A stretch of 60,000 bases of DNA from positions 1,896,898 through 1,956,897 of the forward strand of contig RPFO01000175.1 of the NCBI GenBank assembly GCA_009746045.1, given 5' to 3'. The position numbers and the translations under genes were made by a program. Source of the DNA: Mesostigma viride. Lineage: Eukaryota > Streptophyta > Mesostigmatophyceae > Mesostigmatales > Mesostigmataceae. The notes under the pieces are model-generated. The model was not told the DNA's origin, did not search any database, and saw only the letters and a program-made list of their open reading frames with translations. Below are positions 1 to 11,285 of this stretch, one piece after another; positions within the stretch are counted from its first letter, which is position 1; the number at the start of each line of letters is the position of its first letter.

Positions 1-2028
1 CCCTGGCTGTCCAAGCCGCTGGGGGCCGGCCAGACCAAGGGTGGTGTCGACCTGGCTGGTGCGGGCAAGGTGTCCTACAAATGCTATCCTACGCTGCCTA
101 ATCTCGTCCGAAACACGAGGCATGCCATGATACAAAGACTCTGATGACGGACGCTCGGAAAAACCTACATTAAGGACCTGCCGGAGCATCCTGTAAACTG
201 TGCCGTCGAGCCGAGCTGCCAGTTTGGGTGGGAGGGTCCACGCCTCGGCGCCATACGTGAGCACCGTGAGGACGAGGACCTTGAAGAGCATGCGCTTTCG
301 GTGCCCGTCCAGGCCCTTCGAGCGCCAGTAGGGTGTGAGCGAACGGAGCTTGGCCCAGGCAAGGCCGATGCGGGTGTCCACATCGTCGGCGGTGTCAGGA
401 AGCCAGCTCCCCAACAGCTTGAAGCGGTCGCGGAACGGGACCTCCATCCCGTCAAGCAGGCGCGGCAGCGGTGGTTTACTGGATGCCCCTATCACCATCG
501 CCTCAGTTTTGACACTAATCTCCAGCCCCACCGCCCGCGCCTCCAGGCCCAGGCAGTCCAGCCAGGTCTGAATGTGCTCGGGGCTCTCGATGAGGGTGGT
601 ATCATCCGCATAAATCAGGTCGGCAAGGCGGTAACCAGGTCTAAACCCGCCGTGCTCTTTCACGTTAAGGATGTCCAAGCCTGGCTCGAACCCCTTAAGA
701 GCAGTAAAGCGCGCACGTGCCCGGCGCATGACGTGATCCACGACAATAATGAACAGGTATGGGGACAGGACACAACCTTGCCACACCCCGTGGTGAAGGG
801 GGAATGGTGGAGTGGTGCCCGCCGCAGTCCGCACTACTTGCCTGTGAGCCCTCATACAGACGGCGAATGGCAGCAAGAAACGCAGGTGGTACCCGATCCA
901 GAGCTAGGATGGCCCAAAGAGCCTCCCAGAGAACCGTGTCAAAGGCCTTGATATAGTCAACAAAAATGAAGACCAGCGGCAAACTGTCAGGGGGAAGTCG
1001 ACGCACCTCCTCCATCAACCGGCGCGCGACAAACACAGCCATGACAGTGTTACGACCACGACGGAAACCCATCTGAGACTCACCCAGGTGTGGGTCCAGC
1101 GCGGCGCGGAGCCTGTGCAGCATCATGCGCATGAAGACCTTCAGCGCGGCGCTCTGGAGGCAGACACCCCGGTAGTTGCCGGGGTCAGCAGCAGAGCCCT
1201 TCTTGTACAGCATGACGCGGATGGCCGTCTGCCACTCAGCAGGCGGAGGCTCGTCAGAGAGCAGGACACGGTTGCAGAACGCCAGCAGAAGATCCCTAAC
1301 CGCCAGATCAGGGGTCTTCAGCAGCTCAGCAGAAAGATGGTCGGCACCGACCGCCGCGTCGTACCGCAGGCGAGCAAGGGCGCCGTCCAATTCCTTCAAA
1401 GTGAAGGGGGGGACGTCGTCAGTGGCAAGGGCGGGGACTCCTGCAGGGCGGGGACTTGGTAGTCCGCGGCCGAGGAGGGGGGCCCTGGCGGCGGCGGGGG
1501 TCCGGCGACCCCGAGGCGGGCGGCCGTCTCGGGGTGCAGCGGCGGAGGGGGGGCGCGAGCCCCACCGGTCAAGGAAACATTGTGGGCCAACCAGCGGTCA
1601 AGGCTGACCGGCGCCGTGCCGTCCCCCGTGTGCTCCACCGGGGTGCGCTGCCGCCGGCCGCCGAGCCGGTCGAGGTGGTACCACATGTCCTTGCCCTGGT
1701 TGCGGGCCTGGCAGGCCTTGGCATCCGCGATGCACTGGGCTGCCTCCGCGTCCTGAGCGTGCTCGTAGGCCTCCACAAGGGCGGCCTTGAGCAATGGTTT
1801 CTGCAGCGGGTCCCGGTTACGCTTGAGGCGGTGCCGGGCGGCCAAGACCTTGGGGTCCTGGCGGTAGAGCGGGCCGGGGCGGCGGCGGGGCATGACCGGC
1901 AGGTGCCGGGCCGCCAGCAACGGGGCACGGGCCGCAAAGCCCGCAAAAATGGCTGCGTTGGGGGCACCCTTGTCCAGCTCGTCGACGTCCGCCCGGGCGT
2001 CCAGGGCCGACAGGTACTCCGGCGACAT
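1..2028 (-). mobile_element. L1-type LINE, 3' part running off the window, 5' end truncated
   Basis: Minus-strand reading from 2028 down to 1 gives a linker region, a complete reverse-transcriptase core and a C-terminal region with a GHLAR-type motif, in the order seen in ORF2 of L1-like non-LTR retrotransposons. The apurinic endonuclease domain that should precede the linker is absent: a stop codon lies directly before the first methionine at 2028 and sequence to the right runs in the opposite sense. The element continues beyond base 1. It is decayed or mis-sequenced at two frame breaks. L1-type assignment rests on the RT blocks and on the ORF1-like fragment next to it; I could not run a phylogeny. 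Confidence 0.8.
1..2028 (-). pseudogene. LINE ORF2-like reverse transcriptase, two frame breaks
   Basis: The encoded enzyme would copy its RNA into DNA at a nicked chromosomal target. Visible blocks, 5' to 3' on the minus strand: a proline-rich linker (2028-1415), the GADHLSAELL block near 1340, GFRRGRNT near 1060, the first catalytic aspartate in FIFVDYIKAFD near 965, GVWQGCVLSPY near 785, and the YADD catalytic box at 612-601. The frame changes twice. At 1406-1412 a run of seven G (C on the coding strand) would join the linker to the RT frame if it had eight. Near 840 one surplus base separates the VDYIKAFD frame from the WQGC/YADD frame. The remaining code to base 1 is open. Likely a dead copy, though the first break may be a sequencing error. 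Confidence 0.8.
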
Positions 2029-2099
2029 TCATGCCCCCATGCAACTCACTGGTGAGCTGCGGATGTCGGCTGTCCGCCTCCCCTGCGCGCGGGGTAAGG

Positions 2100-2371
2100 C
2101 TGGCCCGGCACCCGTGCTCCTCACCTTTAAATACTGTACATGGCGGACAAGCTGTCGTTCCTTAATTAAATGCCGCAAGAAGCTCTCGGAGACTCGCTTC
2201 ACGCTGGACGACGACTTGACCCTGGCCCAGCAACGGCAGCGGCGACGCGAGCTATGGCCGACCTACCTTCAGCTCCGGCAGAGTGCAGGGGGGAAGCCGG
2301 TATACTGGAGGGGGGCGGTCATCCACGTTGACCAAAAGCCATGGCAGGCCCCTCCTGCCACCTCAGACTAG
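2100..2371 (+). pseudogene. L1 ORF1-like C-terminal domain fragment
   Basis: The plus-strand frame ending at the TAG at 2369-2371 contains PVLLTFKY, then CRKKLSETRFTLDDDLT, AQQRQRRRELWPTYLQLR and YWRGAVIHVD. This succession (PVLLTF, a basic helix, D-DLT, QQ-R-R-LWP, GA--HVD) is the pattern of the C-terminal domain of L1 ORF1 proteins, which bind element RNA. It ends where such proteins end. The upstream part of the same frame overlaps the oppositely oriented LINE and is not coding. Orientation is opposite to the adjacent RT, as after 5' inversion during integration. Confidence 0.6.
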
Positions 2372-2939
2372 GGAATATATACCAGTAGTGTAGATTAGTC
2401 AGGCTTAGCCTAGCATGTGGCCCACGCGCATGTGCACCCATAATGGCCCCCATGGATGATGCCTTCAGAATTTGGCCACGCCCTGCACCTATAATGGGAC
2501 CTCCCGCCATGGATGTTGCATTAAGAATTTAGCCATGCTATCTATGCCTATGCAGAGAGACGGTCTCAGACTGTTGAGAAGCCATGCCCTAGCTCTTGTA
2601 TAGCCATGATGATCTTCCTCCCCCGTGCCGGGATCCCCTTAGTTGGGTTGAACCCGAGACAGCATGGTGGTGCCGTTAGGTTAGTTAGATTACGCGGCTC
2701 TCTCCACTCCACCATCCATCAAGGAATATGTGCTACATGATCTCCCAACGGAGGCATGCTATAATTAAATTTTAATTCGTACACCCGTTTGCTCACCATA
2801 GTCACCAGCATCTTTGTTAAAACAATAAGTAGATGCATATAGACAGGTAGCGGCCGTTACAGAACCGCTATTAAGAACTCCATAGGCATGGCTCGCGATT
2901 ACCCGCGCAGACCAGGCCACCAAAGAGGGGGGGGGGGGG
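2372..2939. other. Non-coding flank with a dispersed 3' motif; G13 run at the end
   Basis: No supported gene. It contains a dispersed motif at 2722-2765 and ends in a run of 13 G (2927-2939) directly before an inverted-repeat terminus. Confidence 0.5.
2722..2765 (+). repeat. Dispersed repeat with CTCCCAACGGAG core, copy 1
   Basis: The segment has GGAATATGTGCTACATGATC followed by TCCCAACGGAGGCATG. It is nearly identical to 12596-12640 and clearly related to 12195-12285, 42385-42480 and 51873-51960. Each copy lies downstream of a coding end. Confidence 0.75.
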
Positions 2940-3035
2940 CAGTGATGATTCATACGCGATACGCGTCGTACGCGGCCCCAGGTGTATAATGTATAATACG
3001 CGGTGTATAATGTATTATACGCTGATCGTACGCTA
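2940..3035 (+). repeat. Left terminus of an outer inverted-repeat element (CAGTGATG... type)
   Basis: CAGTGATGATTCATACGC at 2940-2957 is followed by several TACGC and GTATTATACGC motifs. The reverse complement of the same 18 bases ends at 51374, preceded by similar TACGC-rich sequence. CAGTG ends resemble hAT-type termini. Outer flanks are G runs on both sides (13 G left, 7 G right), so any target duplication is hidden in a homopolymer. Confidence 0.55.
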
Positions 3036-3038
3036 ACC

Positions 3039-3081
3039 GTTGAAAACCCCTTTTTTGGCATGATTTTGAGGGGTTTTCAAC
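3039..3081. other. Hairpin with 12-bp arms
   Basis: GTTGAAAACCCC (3039-3050) and GGGGTTTTCAAC (3070-3081) are perfect inverted arms around a 19-base loop. Confidence 0.6.
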
Positions 3082-3321
3082 ATTCTGAGCAACCAAGCAT
3101 AGTCTGCTGGTGTTTTTCCATACCTTTTGCCTATACATGACATATATAGCATGACCTTTGGCATTGCCACCACTACCTAAATACAAGCTTAGTTTCTAAC
3201 GGTCTAACTTGATAGTTTCTCTTCAAAATCGAGACAACATGCAATTAAGTATCAATACCAGTATCAATGCACAACTCACTGGAAAGGATAATAAATTTGT
3301 AGAACTCAAGATATGCATCCA

Positions 3322-3816
3322 CTATACATTGCCCCGAGGTGTCGATGACATTGAAGGGCGTCGATGGCATTGAAAGGCGCAAATGAATGCCTCGCACAGC
3401 TCCTCGTCCAGCTGCTCTTTGCTGAGCCCATAAGGTGCGGGCAAATTACCGTCGGTGGATTGGCCCTTTGATGATCCGCTTGGCCCAGCCGCCCCAGCAG
3501 CGCGCCCCGAGGTGTTGCTGGCATGAGGGGACACCCAGTTAGAGGCGTCGGTTTCTACAACGTCTGCAAGCCTGTCTTTAAGTGCCGCCCGCACATCAGC
3601 CTGCTTCTTGGCGTCACTAGTCGCCTTCCTCTTCCTGGTATTGCTTTCCTTCTCCGCCTGCTCGACCAGCAGCCTGTAACGGAGTACTCCATCATCCATG
3701 TAGTAGTTATTTGTCTGCTGCCGATTCTTGAGGATGCGCTCTTTGCTAATGTATGTCCAGACAGTTTCGGATGTGGCCTCTTCTTCATCGGGCCGCACAT
3801 CATCATCGTGTTCCAT
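3322..3816 (-). CDS. Hypothetical 164-residue acidic/coiled-coil protein
   Basis: The frame starts with ATG at 3816 and ends with TAG at 3322-3324. I do not recognise a family. The first 15 residues are acidic (EHDDDVRPDEEE). Residues about 20-100 contain a segment around NNYYMDDGVLRYRLLVEQ and a strongly charged helix-prone stretch with lysine/arginine clusters, plausibly a coiled coil with a nuclear signal. The C-terminal third is rich in Ser, Gly and Ala. It lies inside the left half of the outer CAGTGATG element, so it may be that element's gene or a captured exon. An upstream exon could lie right of 3816; no acceptor was convincing. Confidence 0.45.
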   Translation of the reverse strand: MEHDDDVRPDEEEATSETVWTYISKERILKNRQQTNNYYMDDGVLRYRLLVEQAEKESNTRKRKATSDAKKQADVRAALKDRLADVVETDASNWVSPHASNTSGRAAGAAGPSGSSKGQSTDGNLPAPYGLSKEQLDEELCEAFICAFQCHRRPSMSSTPRGNV

Positions 3817-3955
3817 TGACTCACGTGTCAGCCATGCCTGGATGTCGATATGCTACGATCTAGGTGCCAGACGACCACGACGTTGCTGGCACACCTTATC
3901 ACCTTCTTGATCCAGATAAATAGGTGTACGTTTATTCCAAATATACTGTTGCTTA

Positions 3956-4011
3956 CACTATACTTTTCGTCCGAGGGTAGTAAAAAGGATCCGAGGCGTA
4001 AATTACGAGGT
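3956..4011 (+). repeat. Left 56-bp terminal inverted repeat of the giant element
   Basis: Begins CACTATACTTTTCG; identical over 56 bp to the reverse complement of 50986-51041. The preceding dinucleotide is TA (3954-3955). Confidence 0.8.
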
Positions 4012-4245
4012 CTTATCTTACTACCTAGATCCGAGGCGTGAGATCCAACGCCGTAATCATTACTACGTAGGATGATAGGTAGTAATTTTACTAGCCGTAA
4101 GTAAGAGTAACGTTACGACTGCACATCTTTGGTAGTACATTACCGACAGAGTAAATTACCGCGACGGGTCTTGGTTGGTAATCTACCACCTGTAGATTAG
4201 GTGCCAGTGATCCGATGCTGTAAGATACGTTTCAGTAAGTTACTT
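4012..4245. repeat. Left subterminal repeat region
   Basis: Contains degenerate, both-orientation copies of units such as TTACTACCTAGATCCGAGGC, ATTACTACGTAGG and GTAATCTACCACC. They are related to the regular array near the right end (50578-50898). Confidence 0.6.
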
Positions 4246-4462
4246 CGGGGATCTTTGCCTGTACACGGCCAGATGGATAATTATATTGTAATGGAGAAGT
4301 GGGAGAACGTGCGTGTCTATTAGCAAATGCAGCAAAATATAAAAATGTAGTTATCAGCCTTTTTCGCCTATTCAGCAGTTGTCGTTGTCGGCCGTTGTCA
4401 TTAAGCGGCTATAGATTATGTGTGCTGGGGCCGGTGAAAAGACGCTAGCAAAGTTCGTCTGA

Positions 4463-5569
4463 ATGGCGTCCAATAGAGGGGATTTGATTCTTAGTGGATT
4501 GTTGGACGAGGAGAAGGCGAGGTTGCTGGCGGAGAATGCGAAAGAGCAGAGGGAAGCAGCGGAAGCCGTGCGTGGAAGATGAGGTAACGGGATGGAGTGT
4601 GGGCCCTGGCTTCTGGTTATGAAATGATGGCGGTTGCAGGCCAGCCGTGCTCGCTGGTAATGGGTGCGTGGTGTTGAAATCCAAGTTCTGCGCGTATTCT
4701 GTTTTTTGGTCAATGATTGAAGGGATGTCGCCTTGTTTTATTTTTGTGCATCTGCGTCCCGTCGTGACTGCCTCGTCATGGACGCCCAGGGGTAGAAGTT
4801 CGAACGAGGGAATGATTTTTCAAACGCCTGGATATGTTATGATAGTACGAATAAATGGTAATGGGTAGAGGCGGCCAAAATTTTGTTGGAAGTGTGCCAA
4901 CGCCGCACATACGACTTGAACAACCCTAGGTATCTTAGGAAAAGGAAACACGGATACGTCGGAGTGGAGGAAGAGGAAGACGATGACCATGGTGAAGACG
5001 GAGAGGTTTACAATGGAGGCCTTGAGAATGGGGAGACATTGAAGCAGGAGAGCAGGGTAGCGGTGAGCGGCCCGTCATGAATTACATTGTGGTTGCAGTT
5101 GTTAGCGAGGCGTGTTGATTGCTTCTTGCCGCGGGTAATCGCTAGCGCGCATAACCTTCTTCTACAGGTGTTCTGGTGCATTGACTGCCGCAACGCAATT
5201 AATGGGACTGATTATGTGCCTATCATGCCGTTTGGGAATCATACATTGCCAACATTTCGTGTTTAGAAGGCGCGCCTTCAGAAGCATATTCAGCACCGCA
5301 CGAGCCAGGTGCTGAAGGCGTGCTTGGAGAGGAAGGGGTATAAAGTGCGCATGACCGCATCGAAGAAGAAGAAGCAGCAGGAATCGGGCAAGACCATGAT
5401 AACCGAGCCAGGATTGGCTTTTGTGCATGCAGTACATGGTGCGGCGCAGGCAGTGAATGCTGCATCGATTGCAGCGGTGCAGCCTGTGGCCATGGCGGTG
5501 CAGGGCGCGGGTCCTGAAGTGTGGGCGTTGGCGAAGCAGATTCACGATGCTGTCATGGCCACGTTGTGA
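4463..5569 (+). pseudogene. Gene X: hypothetical gene with two in-frame stops
   Basis: Three blocks look coding. Block 1 starts with ATG at 4463 (MASNRGDLILSGLLDEEKAR) and forms a charged helix until TGA at 4580-4582; a GTAACG donor follows at 4584. Block 2 (about 4869-5062) contains QRRTYDLNNPRYLRKRK, an acidic run and a GTGAGC donor at 5063. Block 3 follows the acceptor TTCTTCTACAG at 5167; it begins VFWCIDCRNAINGTDY, with a C-x2-C pair, meets TAG at 5264-5266, then stays open in the same frame to TGA at 5567-5569, with a KKKKQQ basic patch and an alanine-rich tail. Block 2 to 3 joins in phase 0. The two stops make it a pseudogene, or the model needs other splice sites. No family recognised. 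A further coding-like stretch follows element A at about 11309-11403. Confidence 0.45.
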
Positions 5570-5620
5570 AGCCAACGAATGGGTGTTGGTTCCAGTCAGG
5601 TGCCTCGCCCCACTAGGAAC

Positions 5621-5990
5621 TCAGATCTGAGATTTTTCTCAGTTTGTCTCAGTTTTCTCAGTTTTCTCAGGAAGGCTGCCTGAGATTTCCTGAGATTTCC
5701 TGAGATGTCCTGAGATTTCCTGAGATTTCCTGAGATCAACTGAGAAAAATCTCAGTTTTCTCAGGAAAACTGAGAAAATCACCTGAGAAAACTGAGAAAA
5801 CTGAGAAAAAACTGAGATCAGCCTGAGAAAGTCGCCTGGCCTGAGATTTTTTTTTCTCAGGAACGAAATTTCTCAGGCGCCCGTTTTTTTCTCAGGTTGC
5901 TGCCTGAGAAAATCTGAGACTGAGAATATCTGGGAAACTTAAGGCCTGAGAAAAACTGAGAAACCACACAGAGAAATCGCATTCATACCA
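5621..5990. repeat. Element A left subterminal TCTCAG/CTGAGA array
   Basis: Dozens of TTTCTCAG and CTGAGATTTC units occur in both orientations, able to form many local hairpins. In CACTA elements such repeats bind the element's own protein; that role is inferred here. Confidence 0.75.
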
Positions 5991-6119
5991 CGCAACCAGA
6001 AATCACTTTGATTACAAATTATAATAATTTCTTGTGCAGTCGGAGTACAGCTCTTCAAGTTTAATAAGAACATCAATTTCAGTCACTAGACGAGTTGCTA
6101 CAATCTGCTTCAGCGTAGC

Positions 6120-6494
6120 TCACTTTTCCATACGCCCTTGCACTTCTCCTCGTTGGTGCAAGGTCGCCCCGGCTAGGTTCAGCCACATTCTTGTGCTGCC
6201 TACCCCCTCTCCCCCTCTGCCCACGATTCCCCCGCGTAGGTTCAGCCGCATACTCGCGGCCATCGCCACCACGGGCAGAATCAGCAGCATTTTCTGCTGC
6301 AGGCTGCCTCCTTCCTCTCCCCCTCCGTCCACGCTTCCCCGTGCAGGTTCAGACGCATTGTAGCTGCATGGGTCATCACTGTCGCTGCTAGGTGGAGCCA
6401 CATCCTCTTGGCTACCATTATCACTGCCGCTGCAGATGGAGGAATCAGTTTCTGCTGCAGGCTGCTTACCCCTCCTCTTCCTTGGTGCAGGCAT
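6120..6494 (-). CDS. Hypothetical acidic/basic protein of element A
   Basis: ATG at 6494 is followed by MPAPRKRRGKQPAAETDSSI, then an Asp/Ser-rich stretch (SDSDDP) and a low-complexity Gly/Arg tail. A short basic block followed by an acidic serine-rich block resembles the tail of the element B protein. The second half is built of imperfect internal duplications around GRGG and CAGCAGAAA-type sequence, and its frame may not be real. The start lies 17 bases from a 66-bp CACTAGG mini-element. No family recognised. Confidence 0.35.
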   Translation of the reverse strand: MPAPRKRRGKQPAAETDSSICSGSDNGSQEDVAPPSSDSDDPCSYNASEPARGSVDGGGEEGGSLQQKMLLILPVVAMAASMRLNLRGGIVGRGGEGVGSTRMWLNLAGATLHQRGEVQGRMEK

Positions 6495-6510
6495 GCCATC
6501 CTCGCTGCCA

Positions 6511-6576
6511 CACTAGGAACGGAGTGTTGACAAACTTTGACAATTGTTTGTCAAGAATTGTCAAATAGTTCTAGTG
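6511..6576. mobile_element. 66-bp CACTAGGAAC...GTTCTAGTG mini-element
   Basis: CACTAGGAAC at 6511-6520 and GTTCTAGTG ending at 6576 enclose only TTGACAA/TTGTCAA units. It has the termini of the A/B family but TGACA-type inner repeats. Flanks are CA and TG, so no target duplication is seen. Confidence 0.45.
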
Positions 6577-6904
6577 TGACCCGCTGGCTTCACACAGCCA
6601 AAAAAAAAAAAAAATTAATCAATTTTTGGCGGTAGAGAGACCATGGAGGGACTGCCCGCTGCCCGCTGTAGACGCATACTGTAGTTCGTAGAAGCGTACT
6701 CCTTCGCTGCACTCCGGAGAGGAATCGTGACGGACTGACGGTCTCCTTCGCTGCCCTCCAGAGAGGAGGCCGCTAAAGCGGCCGCTCGCTTCGCTCGCTG
6801 GGAGCTTTGCGCGGATTGGTTGGCAGTTCTTCCGTGCGCTTGGCGCGGATTGGTGGTCAGTCAGTCCGCCCCTTCTGGATTGGCCGCGTACTCGGTGATG
6901 CCCT

Positions 6905-7270
6905 GAATAGTGTCGGATTACCTTACATTGCCAAATTAGTAATATAGATTCTTGACATATCAACTGACATGACCTTGACAAACCTTGACAGAACTTGACA
7001 AAAGCTTGACATGATAACATCAAAGGCTTGACAAACCTTGACAGAATGTTGAAAGGTTGACAAAACCTTGACAATCTTTGAAATATCAACATATCAACAC
7101 GGAAAAAAATGTCAATACACTGACAAACCAAGGTGATGTGTCAAGAAATGTCAAGACGTTAACAAACGAAGGCCAAAAAAATTGTTAACATGACAAAATG
7201 TCCACAAATGTTAACATGACAAACGTCAACATGACAACCAAAGGCGTAGCAAACTGACAAATCAACACCA
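6905..7270. repeat. TTGACA-unit array
   Basis: Many copies of CTTGACAAACCTTGACAGAA-like units, changing to TCAACATGACAA toward 7270. They resemble a subterminal array of another CACTA family, the one that also fits the 66-bp mini-element. Confidence 0.6.
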
Positions 7271-8041
<771 letters not shown>

Positions 8042-8250
8042 TGGTATTCTCACCTAAACTGTCCCTATGTACCTCACAAGATGTAGGGAACTGCGAAACC
8101 ACAGGAATACCTAGAGAAGAGCGCTTCCTGGCTCACGAAAAACTCGCCGATTGAGTGCTTGACGTTCACGTTTGATAATGCTGAACTGCGTTATCAAATC
8201 ATCTGCGTTATCAAATCATCATCTGGCAGAGTCACGTCACTTGGTTGGTG

Positions 8251-8283
8251 CCGGGCCCGCTACAAAAAACGTAGCGGGCCCGG
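8251..8283. other. GC-rich perfect hairpin
   Basis: CCGGGCCCGCTAC (8251-8263) and GTAGCGGGCCCGG (8271-8283) are perfect arms around AAAAAAC. Confidence 0.7.
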
Positions 8284-10140
8284 TGATGTCGCTATTACAC
8301 CACCCGACTTTACATCGAGTCACTGTGAATGATATATATATGGCTGCCTACAGCACCGCGCATGGTGTCCAAGTAAAATTATGGCGCTGCCAAGGCTGCG
8401 TACCTGCCGTTATCGCCTTGGTCTTTGTCACGGTGGCGTTCTCCAATTCACGTGCAACGTCCACTTCCTGTGCCAGCTCTGGCGCGGCGCGTGCCCTTCG
8501 GGCTGAATTTCAAATTTCCGCGTGCAGTCCGTTGGAGAGGGGCGCTGCGTCCGGAGTCCGGACTTAGGGAATTCGGAGGCTGCTGGTCGCACAAAAGATC
8601 GTTGTTGGCTGTTGAGTGATGTCCGACTGGCACGATGGAGAGGGCTCCATCACATTGGCGACCTCACCAGTGGCCCACATGTACCGACGAGACCTGCATC
8701 TCGAGCTTGTCGGCCCTCACGCTGCAGCTGTCGCCATGCGAGACGCCCTGAGACTCTCGGCATGATTTTTCCCGTGCAATATCACGCCCTCGATTCGCAG
8801 CAAGGCCCGTCTGCTCCAATATGGCCGACTGCGGGCTGTGCCGTAACAGGAAATGTCCGGGTGATGGCAGGCAGTGCCTACCCATCCCACCGCACGCACC
8901 GCGTCAAGCAATATTTCCACTTCCGCTGCTGCTGGGCACCGGGCTACTGCCTACATTTCTTCAATCGCTCCATCGCCTCCTCCATGGTGCCTCGCTCCCT
9001 GCGGCCCCTCCGCCACGCCGGATATCCATGGCAATCAAGCCTACCGGCTACCACCATACCGGCCACGAGCCCTTGCTGCACCAAACGAAGTGTGCGGCCC
9101 CGAATTAAGTGAAGTACACGGCAGGACTGGGAACCACCTGAAATTACATCGGGGTCTCCAGTGGACTTGGCGTCACATCTTGCTAACGTTGTCACTGTCG
9201 GCAGTTGTCAGTTGCTGTTGGTTGTTGCATGCTGAGGGTTGCAGATGTTCTAGGAACAGCTGGTCCAATGTTGCTATGCATGCAGTTACTCTTGCCATTA
9301 CGTGTGTCCGTGTGCCTCCAACCATCCCGCCACAATGCCAGCACCCTCCACCCCGCTAACTCCCACTCGCCCCACTCCCCTGCCTGTTCCATACCCGCCC
9401 CACCCACAAATATACGTCACAGACATCCACATGCCGTTATCCATCCCCACCTGACTACGGACTACTCTCGCCCCCACGCTGAGGTCCCCCACAACACCGT
9501 AACACCGCCCTCCTCCCCCAAACCATCCGATGACCCACCCGACCATCCACCTTGAGTCCCCCCAAACCAACCTATCTGACTACCACCCTTCCGTATTACA
9601 TACACCACCTTCCACACCAACATAACAAACCACCTACTAAACAAACCTACCGCCCCACAACGAGGTTCCCCTACACCACTGCACCCCGCCCACCCCGCCC
9701 CCCGCTGCCCCAACATACGATGACTCCACCCCACCATCCACGTGAAGCATAACCATCCACCCCGGCCTCCGGGGCAACCAATCAGCTGTCCACTCAACCA
9801 TAACTGACACTGCTGCACCGACCACCGGCAAGCCCGCCTACGTACCATACCCAAGCCACCCACGCAACCCAAGCATCCCCAACCCTCACACGAACCTGTG
9901 ACCTACACACGAGCTACCTACAACTGCGACTCACAACTACTACATAATCAACCCATAACAGTGTCCCCCATGACCCCCGCCAAAGGGGGGGGGTCCCCCC
10001 AATAGTCCAACACACACACACACACACACTCTACAATACCCAGGACCACGAGTACCCACCCAATTCACCTCCCACAACGGTATCACCCACGAGTCCAGTG
10101 CCCCACCCATGTCCACAGCGACACCCCGGAGACTTCACCA
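8284..10140. other. Long non-coding stretch, C-rich from 9330
   Basis: No frame shows domain-like sequence. From about 9330 to 9760 the plus strand is strongly C/A-biased (CCCACCCC-type); a CA dinucleotide run lies at 10011-10028 beside a G9 run at 9986-9994. Confidence 0.5.
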
Positions 10141-10153
10141 CGCCCACCGACTG

Positions 10154-10435
10154 CACGCACGCACACCTAGCTGCACACTCCCACGCACCTACCCTCGCAC
10201 GCACGCAGCCATCAACCCACCCACCAAGGCACGCCTGCACAAACGCGCACATGCACAAGTGCACGCACACGCACACATAGCTGCACACTCTCACGCACCC
10301 ACTCACGCACGCCTGCACACAGCCATCAACCCACCCGCCAAGGCACGCCTGCACAAACGCACTCATGCACAACTGCACGCACTCGCCCACGCACGCACAC
10401 CTAGCTGCACGCCTGCACGCAGTCACGCAATGCAT
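10154..10435. repeat. Imperfect tandem repeat of about 115 bp, 2.5 copies
   Basis: Units share CACCTAGCTGCACACTC, GCAGCCATCAACCCACCC and AAGGCACGCCTGCACAAACG in order. Confidence 0.65.
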
Positions 10436-10917
10436 GGCAGCATGCCCGCCTTCTATATCATTCTTGGAATATCATGTTGCATATGGCATTATTATCATGT
10501 TTGTAAATTTAACTCCTTGCTTTCTGTATGCTTTCTTTCTTTGGGGGATGACTTGATGCAGATCGTGGAGCATACAAGCTCGACGAGAAGACGTACACAT
10601 CAATATTGAGTGAAACCACCGTTGCTGGGCTCTGGCATGCCAGCTGTTATATGGCCATGAGCCATCAGCTAGCAATCCAGAAATAGGATGAGAGCAGTTT
10701 TGAGTCGATGTTTTATATTTTGATGGTATTGAAATGATGAGTCACAGAATGCCACAATGAAACATAAGTTCATTACTATCAAACAGCGTGATGCCATGAA
10801 TGCCACGCCTAATACCACAAGATGTGCTAATAACGTATTTAATTCATTAATGAATTGTTGGATTTATTGCATGATGGTGTTATGCTTGTTAGAATACACA
10901 TTTAATTCTGGCAATGG
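10436..10917. other. AT-rich non-coding stretch within element A
   Basis: No supported gene; it precedes the right subterminal array. Confidence 0.4.
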
Positions 10918-11275
10918 CATGCCTGAGAAAATGCCCTGAGATTTTAAGCGCCTGAGAAAATGCCCTGAGATTTTCAGCGCCTGAGAAAATGCCCTGAGAT
11001 TTTCAGCCTGAGAAAAAAAAATCTCAGTGTCCACGTAAAATCTCAGTTTCCACTTAGCCCTGAGATTTCCTGAGAAAAAGCCAATTTTCTCAGGCCAATC
11101 TCAGGAAATCTCAGGTCACTTTCTCAGGAAATCTCAGGAAATCTCAGGAAAATCTCAGGAAATCTCAGGAAATCTCAGGACATCTCAGGAAATCTCAGGA
11201 AATCTCAGTTTTTTTCTCAGGAAATCTCAGGAAATCTCAGGAAATCTCAGGAAATCTCAGTTTTCTCAGTAGCGA
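10918..11275. repeat. Element A right subterminal CTGAGA/TCTCAGG array
   Basis: First CCTGAGAAAATGCCCTGAGA-type units, then a nearly regular 11-bp GAAATCTCAG array up to the right terminus. Confidence 0.75.
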
Positions 11276-11285
11276 GTTCCTAGTG

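Noticed and set aside
301-951. Plus-strand open frame over the LINE
   Set aside because: It is the shadow of the reverse transcriptase on the other strand.
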